Below, piece after piece: positions 1 to 7,435 of a stretch of DNA of 29,029 nt. The notes below the pieces were generated by a model that ran no database searches, was not told the origin of the DNA, and saw only the letters and a program-made list of their open reading frames with translations. The stretch covers positions 1-29,029 of the forward strand of contig PBWO01000046.1 in NCBI GenBank assembly GCA_002727275.1, given 5' to 3'. The translations under genes were made by a program, and so were the position numbers. The stretch is from Methanobacteriota archaeon (GTDB lineage Archaea; Thermoplasmatota; Poseidoniia; Poseidoniales; Thalassarchaeaceae). How positions within the stretch are numbered: position 1 is the stretch's first letter; every line of letters starts with the position of its first letter.

Positions 1-1
1 C

Positions 2-1222
2 AGCCATGGCCACCATCACGACGAGGATAAGGAGGACATGCCTCCAATCGATTTCTCACCTAGGAACTACAGCAAGCCATTCGAGATGCTTACCGATGTT
101 ATGGGGAGGCCGGCTTACGGCAAGGTCGACCCGACCTTCTTCATGTTCCTGACCTATCCGATCTTCTTCGGCATGATTCTGGGGGACATGGCTTATGGCC
201 TCTCAGTAATGGCTCTGGGAGCATTCATTTGGAGAAAATTTCCTCTCAACGACATGATGTCAAATGTTGCGGGATTCCTTTTCACAATCGGAACTTCTAC
301 ACTGATTTTCGGTTACATCTATGGTGAATTCGCCGGTTTCGAATTCCTGCCGCATGGGCATTGCGATATTGACCACATAATCGGAGTAGCCCAGTGTGAA
401 GCCGCATACATGGCTGATGGTGTAACTCATGGTCACTATCATTGGGAAGATGGCCATGCGCCTTGGTGGGTTGCATGGATGACTAACCTGTACCCCAACG
501 GCGGAGAGTTCTACTGGGTTTGGGAAGGACCTCTTGAACTGACATTAGCCTATCCATTCCACCGCGTTTCGACCAACCTTGAGAACCTAATTCTACTAAC
601 CATTTACATGGGAATAATCCACATCCTAATCGGTCTCATGATTGGATTCCGCGATGTCTACAAGTCCCACGGTCTGATGGACGCTATCTTCGAGAAGGGC
701 TCGTGGATGGTGGTCTTGCTCGGAGGCTTCGTCTTCGGCTACGGCTTCCTAAGCAATGACTGGGATATCGCAACTCCTGGAGCAGCAATTACCGGAGTTG
801 GCGTTGTTATGGTCATGGTCCTACTCGCGCATTACGAGAAGATGGGATGGGGAATCGGGATTCCTATGGGGGTACTCGAGTCTCTTGGCATGCTGCCAAA
901 GGTGGTATCTTATGTCAGACTCTTCGCTGTAGGCGTTGTAGGTGTCAAGATTGCTGCCACAGGCAATGAGATGATCTACGAGGTCATGGCCCACACTCTA
1001 TCAGATCTCAGCCATGCCTCTACAATGGACATTATTCTGATTCCTGTCATGTTCATCGGCTGGCTACTTGTCCAACTCTTCGCCCTAGTTCTGGGTATTT
1101 TTAGTCCAAACATCCACACTGTCAGACTGCATTTCGTCGAGTGGATGATGCAATTCTACGAAGGGAGCGGCCTCCCCTTCAAGGCGTTCGGCTTCAAGCC
1201 GGACAAGGTTGAGGTCGAGTGA
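2..1222 (+). CDS. atpI: A-type ATP synthase subunit I (a-subunit), 5'-truncated by the window edge
   Basis: Membrane stator subunit of the archaeal A1Ao ATP synthase, which forms the ion half-channels beside the K ring. The frame is open to the left edge (codons from base 2 read SHGHHHDEDKED before the first visible Met at 38), so the cytoplasmic N-terminal part lies outside the window. What is visible is the membrane half: the family motif GKVDPTFFMF, then FFGMILGDMAYGL, several further transmembrane helices, and PKVVSYVRLFAVG, whose Arg (residue 294 counted from the Met at 38) is the conserved ion-translocating arginine. Between helices, residues 106-140 form an insertion rich in His and Cys, unlike the short loop usual there. 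It is the first visible gene of an operon in the canonical archaeal order. Identity is secure; the missing N-terminus is a window effect. Confidence 0.95.
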   Translation, partial: SHGHHHDEDKEDMPPIDFSPRNYSKPFEMLTDVMGRPAYGKVDPTFFMFLTYPIFFGMILGDMAYGLSVMALGAFIWRKFPLNDMMSNVAGFLFTIGTSTLIFGYIYGEFAGFEFLPHGHCDIDHIIGVAQCEAAYMADGVTHGHYHWEDGHAPWWVAWMTNLYPNGGEFYWVWEGPLELTLAYPFHRVSTNLENLILLTIYMGIIHILIGLMIGFRDVYKSHGLMDAIFEKGSWMVVLLGGFVFGYGFLSNDWDIATPGAAITGVGVVMVMVLLAHYEKMGWGIGIPMGVLESLGMLPKVVSYVRLFAVGVVGVKIAATGNEMIYEVMAHTLSDLSHASTMDIILIPVMFIGWLLVQLFALVLGIFSPNIHTVRLHFVEWMMQFYEGSGLPFKAFGFKPDKVEVE

Positions 1223-1256
1223 TACTCACATAGTGAGAAAAAACGGAGGAAAAAAC

Positions 1257-1571
1257 ATGGAAAACAAGAGAATGAATACGGCATACCGCCTTCTGATGAC
1301 TGCCTTCATGGTGACCCTAGTCGCCGGTGTAGTTACAGCTCAGGAGAGCGCGGCTGACAATGAACAGACAACTGAGTCCATGGCTAAGCTAGCGGCAGGA
1401 ATCGCTCTAGCAGGCTGTGGTATCGGAACTGGCCTAGCGCAGAGCTCGATAGGCGCAGCAGCCATCGGCATGATTGCTGAGGACGGCTCCCAATTCGGTA
1501 CAGGGCTTCTGTTCACTGTTCTGCCTGAGACCATTGTTCTGTTCGGTTTCCTATCGATCTACCTATTGTAG
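1257..1571 (+). CDS. atpK: A-type ATP synthase subunit K (proteolipid c-ring subunit)
   Basis: Rotor-ring proteolipid of 104 residues. A GGAGG Shine-Dalgarno about 8 nt upstream decides the ATG at 1257; the frame could extend to a TTG at 1209 that overlaps atpI, but without such a site. Residues 10-28 are hydrophobic and end in VVTA-QE, like a signal peptide or extra helix. The two-helix hairpin follows: helix 1 from about 43 to 72 (glycine/alanine-rich, GIGTGLAQSSIGAAAIG) and helix 2 from about 82 to 104 with LPETIVLFGF. Glu91 is the expected ion carrier. Gln62 in helix 1 and Thr92 after the Glu are polar residues of the kind that help ligate sodium in other c-rings, so ion specificity is open. 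It lies between atpI and atpE. The stop is TAG. Confidence 0.93.
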   Translation: MENKRMNTAYRLLMTAFMVTLVAGVVTAQESAADNEQTTESMAKLAAGIALAGCGIGTGLAQSSIGAAAIGMIAEDGSQFGTGLLFTVLPETIVLFGFLSIYLL

Positions 1572-1601
1572 GTCGTTGGAGACTCAGACAAAGGAGGATG
1601 C

Positions 1602-2168
1602 ATGTCACTAGACAAATTAGCAGGTGAAATCGAAGCGATGGCCAAAGCCGAGGCTAAGGCCGTCACTGACGAGGCAACCAAAGAGGCCAAGCGAATCGCC
1701 AAAGAGGCGAAGGAAACAGTCTCCTCTTACCGAGAGGAGGCCATCGCTAATGCCTCTAGAATGTGCGACCAGATAGCCGTCGAGAGCATCGCAGCCGCAA
1801 GGCAGCGAAACCAGAAGACGCTACTAGTCGCTCGCAGAGCCGAACTTGACGCCACCTGGGAAGAAGTACTGTCACGTGCAGCTTCCCCTGATATGAAAGG
1901 CAGGAATGAAGTACTCAATTCTCTATTGGCACAGGCTTCGGACGAGGCTCCATCTGGGATGATACTCAAACCGGTCAAGACCGACAGAGACTTCCTCTCC
2001 AAGAACTCCTCTGGGTTCGAGATTGGAGACGAGGTTGACGGCCTAGGCGGGTTCGTGCTTGAGGACTCTGATGGCTCGGTTCTGATGGATTACCGATTCG
2101 AAGGCCGTCTAAGTAATGCTTGGGACGACAGACTTGGAGAAGTCAGTAACATACTATTCGGAGAGTGA
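1602..2168 (+). CDS. atpE: A-type ATP synthase subunit E (peripheral stalk)
   Basis: Peripheral-stalk subunit of 188 residues that, with its H/G partner, connects the catalytic head to the membrane stator. Residues 1-75 are an Ala/Lys/Glu-rich helix (KAEAKAVTDEATKEAKRIAKE) expected to form a coiled coil. The C-terminal half (about 85-188) is the globular domain that binds the head, including SGMILKP and GLGGFVLEDSDGSVLMDYRF, the typical GG(F/V)...DG pattern. A strong AAGGAGG lies 4 nt before the ATG. The next gene, atpC, starts 6 nt after the stop. Length fits the family. No H/G subunit is visible between I and K; it probably precedes atpI outside the window. Confidence 0.93.
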   Translation: MSLDKLAGEIEAMAKAEAKAVTDEATKEAKRIAKEAKETVSSYREEAIANASRMCDQIAVESIAAARQRNQKTLLVARRAELDATWEEVLSRAASPDMKGRNEVLNSLLAQASDEAPSGMILKPVKTDRDFLSKNSSGFEIGDEVDGLGGFVLEDSDGSVLMDYRFEGRLSNAWDDRLGEVSNILFGE

Positions 2169-2174
2169 GAAAGG

Positions 2175-3227
2175 ATGGCAATCGCAGCCGGGAAGGGCAA
2201 CTGGGCCAATGCTGCAGCCCGCAGCAAGGCTAGGAAGTCAAAGTTGCTCGAAGAGACCCGGCTGCGCCAACTCCTGAAGAGCGGCCCGGAGACGATTGCC
2301 GCAAGTATCGGAGAACTCGATTACAGAAAAGAGATGGATATCTACTCGGCCAGACTCAGTGGAGCTGATCTAGTCGAGGCAGCGCTTGCCCACAATCTCG
2401 AGAGTGAAGTCTCCGAGGTCATGAACTACTGTCAGGGTAATCTGAGGAGCATCGTGGCGGTTTTCGCCCTCCGCTTCTCATATAGCAACGCCAAGGCGGT
2501 GCTGCGCGCTGTTAATGGTGGAATCAGCGCTGAGAATCTAGCTAGCTCAGTTCTACCCGATGAGAATGAACTCAATGTAGACTGGATTGAGATTGCCAGA
2601 CAAAGCGAGACTCTTGTGGATGTCGCAGCAGCGATGCGTGGCACTCCTTGGGGCTCAGCAATCTCCGACATGGACGCTGACGCGCGCTTGCAGGAATACG
2701 AGGATACTCTCGACAGGCACTACTACAGAGAAGCCATCACTGAATTGAAATTGAGTGGACTCGGGCACAGCCTTCTACTGGGCTATTTGCGCAAGGAGAT
2801 TGACCACCGAAACATCGTCAATCTACTACGCGCGCTGAGGCAAGATTTGCCCTCGGAGCAGCGAATGGACGCCATGCTTGATGGTGGAAGCGCTCTCAAA
2901 GGCAGTCTGTTGAAGTCGGCAGCCGAGGCCGATAACCAAGACGCCCTGGTGGAAGTATTACGGCGCTCCATCATGGACACGACTGAGCTCGAAGAGAAAA
3001 TCGAGGAATCCAACAAATACGGTGGATTCGATCCAGTGGTCAGTTATCTGGCCGAAGAGAGAAGGTCGGACATGAGAAGAATGAGTCATCTGAATCCTCT
3101 ATCGGCATTCCCTGTCATTTACTACCTAGAGAGCAAGGTAATCGAAGTACAGAATCTACGCCTGCTGGTGCGCGGCAAGGCAGTAGGTCTACCAGACGAC
3201 GTAATCGAAGCGCACATGACATTCTGA
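2175..3227 (+). CDS. atpC: A-type ATP synthase subunit C (central stalk socket, V-ATPase d homologue)
   Basis: Funnel-shaped 350-residue subunit that couples the central shaft to the K ring. The protein is nearly all helical, with the family's repeated pattern of short helices joined by charged turns. Recognisable parts include the N-terminal NWANAAARSKARKSKLL, an internal YREAITELKLSG, and a C-terminal MSHLNPLSAFPVIYYLESKVIEVQNLRLLVRGKA segment (residues about 300-335) that is the most conserved stretch of the family. It starts 6 nt after atpE and ends 10 nt before atpF. The N-terminus is rich in Lys/Arg. Length is typical (about 330-380). Confidence 0.92.
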   Translation: MAIAAGKGNWANAAARSKARKSKLLEETRLRQLLKSGPETIAASIGELDYRKEMDIYSARLSGADLVEAALAHNLESEVSEVMNYCQGNLRSIVAVFALRFSYSNAKAVLRAVNGGISAENLASSVLPDENELNVDWIEIARQSETLVDVAAAMRGTPWGSAISDMDADARLQEYEDTLDRHYYREAITELKLSGLGHSLLLGYLRKEIDHRNIVNLLRALRQDLPSEQRMDAMLDGGSALKGSLLKSAAEADNQDALVEVLRRSIMDTTELEEKIEESNKYGGFDPVVSYLAEERRSDMRRMSHLNPLSAFPVIYYLESKVIEVQNLRLLVRGKAVGLPDDVIEAHMTF

Positions 3228-3237
3228 GGTGAGATAG

Positions 3238-3537
3238 GTGGAGATAGTGATAGTAGGCTCTCCCGAGTTCACACTTGGATTCCAGTTAGCAGGCATTACA
3301 CGCCTGCACAATCCGAGCAACGACGAAGAGATGAGCAAAACTCTTCGAACACTGCTCGACGAGAAGGAGGTCGGAATCATCGTTACTGATTCTGCCGACC
3401 TCATGCGCATGCCGGACAAGCTGAGACAGCGTATGACCGACAGCATCACGCCCACAGTACTGGGCATTGGGACTGAGGAGGACAATACCCTCCGTGAGTC
3501 CATCAAGGCTGCTCTAGGAGTGGACCTTTGGAAGTAG
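3238..3537 (+). CDS. atpF: A-type ATP synthase subunit F (central shaft)
   Basis: Small shaft subunit of 99 residues that sits with subunit D in the rotor. The start is GTG, preceded by TGAGGTGAGATA that overlaps the atpC stop and gives the ribosome-binding site. The fold is a Rossmann-like alpha/beta: beta strand VEIVIVGSPEF, then FTLGFQLAGI (the conserved 'sees a change in conformation' loop), a helix, a second strand VGIIVTDSADLMRMPDKLRQRM and a C-terminal strand/helix pair ending in AALGVDLWK. Length and order within the operon match the family. The stop is TAG. Confidence 0.92.
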   Translation: MEIVIVGSPEFTLGFQLAGITRLHNPSNDEEMSKTLRTLLDEKEVGIIVTDSADLMRMPDKLRQRMTDSITPTVLGIGTEEDNTLRESIKAALGVDLWK

Positions 3538-3570
3538 ATTCCTCAAATACAGGATAAGGAAGTGGAAAAA

Positions 3571-5313
3571 ATGAGTGAAGAAAGTGGATTGATTTACAGA
3601 ATCTCAGGTCCGGTCGTTACGGCCGTCGGCATCTCGCCGAGAATGTACGAAGTGGTACGCGTCGGCGACGAGGGTCTGATGGGAGAAGTGATTGAATTGC
3701 ACGGTGACCAATCGGTCATTCAGGTGTATGAGGAGACCTCGGGCATAAGGCCGGGTGAGCCAGTAGTCAGGACAGGTCAGACCCTGTCCGTCAAACTGGG
3801 ACCTGGACTGCTGACCCAGATTTATGACGGGATTCAGCGACCTCTAGAGGACCTAGAGGAGACCATGGGTGTGTTCATCACACGTGGTGTCGATGCCGAT
3901 GGCCTTGACCTCGCCAAGAAGTGGGAGTTCAACGCTACAGCTTCGGCGGGTGACGAAGTCTCAGGCGGCTCCGTGATAGGATTCGTGCAAGAGACTGAGA
4001 CCGTCGAGCACAAGATCATGGTTCCTCCCGGACACGGCGGCAAGATTGCTAGCATCGAGTCCGGTGAGTTTGATATCACGACTACTGTGTGTACTCTAGA
4101 AGATGGCACTGAAATTGCTATGATGCAGGAGTGGCCGGTCAGAACACCACGACCATTCCTACAGAAGAACGCCCCAGATGTCCCACTAATTACTGGCCAG
4201 AGGATTCTCGACTTCCTGTTCCCTCTAGCCAAGGGCGGCACAGCTGGTATACCCGGTCCTTTCGGTGCCGGAAAGACGGTTACTCAGCAGCAACTGGCTA
4301 GATGGTCAGACGCTCAGATTGTAGTTTACATCGGATGCGGTGAGCGCGGTAATGAGATGACTGAGGTTCTCACTGAGTTCCCCCATCTCACCGACCCAAA
4401 CACCGGCAAACCTCTGATGAATAGAACAACGATGATTGCCAACACATCCAACATGCCGGTCGCCGCGCGTGAAGCATCTGTGTACACCGGGATTACCATC
4501 GCCGAGTATTTCAGAGATATGGGATACGATGTGGCACTCATGGCCGACTCGACAAGCCGATGGGCGGAAGCCATGCGTGAGATTTCTTCACGTCTAGAAG
4601 AGATGCCAGGTGAGGAAGGATATCCTGCTTACCTATCAAGCCGACTAGCCGAGTTCTACGAGCGCGCAGGTCGTGTTCAGACTCTTGGCGGAGACGACGG
4701 CTCTGTTTCCGTTATCGGTGCTGTTTCTCCTCCAGGCGGAGACATCTCCGAGCCGGTTAGCCAAGGTACTCTCAGAATCGTCAAGGTATTCTGGGGTCTA
4801 GACGCTGGTCTAGCAAGACAGAGGCACTTCCCTGCAATCAACTGGCTGAGTTCATACAGTCTGTATCCACAGGCTCTAGACCAGTGGTACAGAGACAACA
4901 TCGCCAGCGACTTCCCTGAGGTTCGAACCAAGATTAGCAGTCTACTGCAAGTCGAGGCTGAACTACAGGAAATCGTACAGTTGGTCGGATCCGACGCACT
5001 ACCAATGGACCAGCAACTGACGCTTGAAGTCGCTCGAATGATTCGCGAGTTCTTCCTCCAGCAGAACGCATTCCACGAGGTCGACACTTTCAGCCAACTC
5101 GGCCTGCAATATGAGATGGCCAAGGCCATCCTGACCTTCCAAGAAGAGTCTGAGAAGGCAATGGCCGGAGGGGCCGGACTCGAGGATGTAGTCAACGTGC
5201 CCGCGCGAACTGACCTGATGAGGGGACGGTTCGAAGAGGGCTATTCAGAACGCATTGGCGAATTACTCGGCGAGATGTCTAAGCAGATTGCCGGGACTAT
5301 GGAGGACAACTAA
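3571..5313 (+). CDS. atpA: A-type ATP synthase catalytic subunit A
   Basis: Catalytic subunit (580 residues) that binds and synthesises or hydrolyses ATP in alternation with subunit B. The N-terminal beta barrel is residues 1-75. The non-homologous region specific to A-type subunits (about 110-190) includes EHKIMVPPGHGGKI. The P-loop GPFGAGKT lies at 229-236 and GCGERGNEM follows. The catalytic helix region EEMPGEEGYPAYLSSRLAEF and the C-terminal helical bundle are intact. The frame also has a GTG at 3562, but AAGGA ends only 1-2 nt before it and lies about 10 nt before the ATG at 3571, so the ATG is preferred. It is separated from atpB by 13 nt. The stop is TAA. Confidence 0.96.
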   Translation: MSEESGLIYRISGPVVTAVGISPRMYEVVRVGDEGLMGEVIELHGDQSVIQVYEETSGIRPGEPVVRTGQTLSVKLGPGLLTQIYDGIQRPLEDLEETMGVFITRGVDADGLDLAKKWEFNATASAGDEVSGGSVIGFVQETETVEHKIMVPPGHGGKIASIESGEFDITTTVCTLEDGTEIAMMQEWPVRTPRPFLQKNAPDVPLITGQRILDFLFPLAKGGTAGIPGPFGAGKTVTQQQLARWSDAQIVVYIGCGERGNEMTEVLTEFPHLTDPNTGKPLMNRTTMIANTSNMPVAAREASVYTGITIAEYFRDMGYDVALMADSTSRWAEAMREISSRLEEMPGEEGYPAYLSSRLAEFYERAGRVQTLGGDDGSVSVIGAVSPPGGDISEPVSQGTLRIVKVFWGLDAGLARQRHFPAINWLSSYSLYPQALDQWYRDNIASDFPEVRTKISSLLQVEAELQEIVQLVGSDALPMDQQLTLEVARMIREFFLQQNAFHEVDTFSQLGLQYEMAKAILTFQEESEKAMAGGAGLEDVVNVPARTDLMRGRFEEGYSERIGELLGEMSKQIAGTMEDN

Positions 5314-5326
5314 GGGGGTGCCATGA

Positions 5327-6712
5327 ATGAGTGGAAAGGAATACAGAACAATTACTGATGTCAAGGGGCCATTGGTCTTCCTTGAGAAGACAGAGCCAGT
5401 AGCCTACAACGAGATCGTTCAACTACGACTCTCTGATGGCTCGATGAAGAATGGACAGGTACTCGATACAAGCGATGATAAGGTCATTGTGCAGGTGTTC
5501 GAGGGAACCGAGTCCGTAGACAGACAGACCGGAGTCAAGTTCCTAGGAGATGTGTTCAGACTCCCAGTCAGCAAGGGACTAATCGGACGTATCCTAGATG
5601 GTGCGGGTAAGCCAAGAGATGGCGGGCCCGAGATTGTCGCAGAGGACATGGCCGACATCATCGGTGCGGCCATCAACCCATACAGCCGTGAGAGCCCAGA
5701 ACAGTTCATTCAGACTGGAATCTCGGCTATCGACGCCTGTACCAGCCTAGTGCGTGGCCAGAAACTGCCGATTTTCTCGGCATCCGGTCTACCTCACAAC
5801 GACATCGCTCTGCAGATTGCCCGACAGGCAAGACTTGTGGGTAGCGATGACGACTTCGTTGTGGTGTTCTGTGCAATGGGAATCACCGCCGAGGAGTACA
5901 ACTTCTTCGTGCATGATTTGGAGAGAACCGGAGCGCTGGAGAACGCTGTGCTATTCGTCAACCTAGCAGACGACCCAGCCGTAGAGAGGCTGATTACTCC
6001 AAGATTGGCTCTAACTGCCGCGGAGTACCTCGCTTTCGAGCACGACTACCACGTACTGGTTATCTACACTGATATGACCAACTACTGTGAATCTCTACGT
6101 CAGATTGGAGCTGCCCGTGAGGAGGTTCCCGGAAGACGTGGATACCCCGGATACATGTACACTGACCTAGCGATGATGTATGAGAGGGCAGGTATGGTGA
6201 AGGGTAAGAAAGGGAGCATCACACAGTTCCCTATTCTGACCATGCCTGGGGACGATATCACCCACCCGATTCCGGATCTTTCCGGATACATCACCGAGGG
6301 CCAGATTGTGATTTCCAGAGAGTTGCACCAAAAGGGCATCTATCCTCCAATCAATGTTCTACCATCTCTGTCGAGACTGATGAACGCTGGAATCGGCGAG
6401 GGCAAGACCCGTGAAGACCACAAATCGGTCTCCGACCAACTTTACGCCGCGTATGCGGGAGGAAGGGAGTTGAGAGGTCTTGTTGCGATTGTCGGTGAAG
6501 ATGCACTAAACGAGCGTGACCTTCAGTTGTTGAAGTTCGCTGACATATTCGAGGACCAGTTCCTCAGACAGAGTCGTGACGAGGACCGTTCAATTGACGA
6601 AGGTACTCTGGACCTCGCTTGGAACTTGCTAACCAACATCGACACCAAGTATCTGGTCAGACTTGACCAGAAGTGGATCGACAAGTACCATCCGACCGAG
6701 AAGAAGTCGTGA
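5327..6712 (+). CDS. atpB: A-type ATP synthase regulatory subunit B
   Basis: Non-catalytic nucleotide-binding partner of subunit A (461 residues). The P-loop is replaced by SASGLPHN (residues 151-158), the hallmark that separates B from A. Other landmarks are the N-terminal barrel with DVKGPLVFLE, DGAGKPRDGGP, the family motif PFSRESPEQFIQTGISAID in the form NPYSRESPEQFIQTGISAID, REEVPGRRGYPGYMYTDLAMMYERAG, and the SLSRLMNAGIGEGKTREDH segment near residue 350. The ATG at 5327 is used: the ATG four bases earlier is out of frame and soon closes, and AAGGGGGTG lies just upstream. Length is typical. Confidence 0.96.
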   Translation: MSGKEYRTITDVKGPLVFLEKTEPVAYNEIVQLRLSDGSMKNGQVLDTSDDKVIVQVFEGTESVDRQTGVKFLGDVFRLPVSKGLIGRILDGAGKPRDGGPEIVAEDMADIIGAAINPYSRESPEQFIQTGISAIDACTSLVRGQKLPIFSASGLPHNDIALQIARQARLVGSDDDFVVVFCAMGITAEEYNFFVHDLERTGALENAVLFVNLADDPAVERLITPRLALTAAEYLAFEHDYHVLVIYTDMTNYCESLRQIGAAREEVPGRRGYPGYMYTDLAMMYERAGMVKGKKGSITQFPILTMPGDDITHPIPDLSGYITEGQIVISRELHQKGIYPPINVLPSLSRLMNAGIGEGKTREDHKSVSDQLYAAYAGGRELRGLVAIVGEDALNERDLQLLKFADIFEDQFLRQSRDEDRSIDEGTLDLAWNLLTNIDTKYLVRLDQKWIDKYHPTEKKS

Positions 6713-6739
6713 ACAAGTCAAGGAATTAGGAGGTAGAAC

Positions 6740-7357
6740 ATGGCGCTCGATGTCAAGCCAACCAGGTCTGAGTTGATCAACCTGAAGCGACGCATCAAGC
6801 AGACTCAAAATGGATACAATCTCCTCAAGATGAAGCGCGACGGCCTGTTTCATGAGTTCAGGACACTACTCTCTGAAATGATCGAGGCAAGAGAGGGACT
6901 AGTCGGAACCTACCGTGAGGCAGTTCAGTCAATCAGCCTCGCTAGTGCCATCGAGGGCGGCCTAGCTGTCAAGAGTGCCGCAATCGCAATCTCTAGACAC
7001 CCCGAGGTCACCGTCAGCCGACGTAACATCATGGGAGTAGTGGTGCCAAATGTGGAAGGTACCAATCTAACCACAAGCATCGATGAGCGCGGGACCGGTT
7101 TGATCGGAGGCTCTGCATATATCGACGAGGCATCCGATGCTTACTCGGTTCTGATTGAGAAGATTGTCAAGGCTGCCGAGATGGAAGGAACGCTCAAGCG
7201 ACTACTCGTCGAAATCGAGGCAACCAAGCGTAGAGTCAACGCCTTGGAGTATGTCGTTATCCCTCAAATGGAAGAGGCTCGGAACTTCATCCAACTACGT
7301 CTTGAGGAGATGGAACGCGAGGAAACATTCCGTCTCAAGCGCTTCAAGAACAAGTGA
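6740..7357 (+). CDS. atpD: A-type ATP synthase subunit D (central shaft)
   Basis: Rotor shaft subunit of 205 residues. It is two long antiparallel helices, residues 5-60 (PTRSELINLKRRIKQTQNGY...KMKRDGLFHEF) and about 140-200 (LKRLLVEIEATKRRVNALEYVVIPQMEE), around a short globular part. NALEYVVIP is the family signature. An AGGAGG lies 6 nt before the ATG. It is the last gene of the operon. A perfect hairpin begins at the base after its TGA stop, so transcription of the ATPase operon probably ends or is processed here. Confidence 0.95.
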   Translation: MALDVKPTRSELINLKRRIKQTQNGYNLLKMKRDGLFHEFRTLLSEMIEAREGLVGTYREAVQSISLASAIEGGLAVKSAAIAISRHPEVTVSRRNIMGVVVPNVEGTNLTTSIDERGTGLIGGSAYIDEASDAYSVLIEKIVKAAEMEGTLKRLLVEIEATKRRVNALEYVVIPQMEEARNFIQLRLEEMEREETFRLKRFKNK

Positions 7358-7390
7358 TACGGCGAACAAAGTTCGCCGTACGCACGTGCG
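7358..7390 (+). terminator. Hairpin plus adjacent palindrome after atpD
   Basis: Two abutting perfect symmetries start at the base after the atpD stop. First, arms TACGGCGAAC (7358-7367) and GTTCGCCGTA (7371-7380) form a 10-bp stem with loop AAA. Second, CGCACGTGCG (7381-7390) is a 10-bp palindrome. There is no downstream T tract, so an ordinary intrinsic terminator is not shown. An RNA 3'-end stabiliser, a processing site or a dimeric protein site is also possible. Confidence 0.6.
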
Positions 7391-7435
7391 AGGGGTCAAA
7401 TCAGACCTACCCCGGCCATGTAACAAGGTGACACC

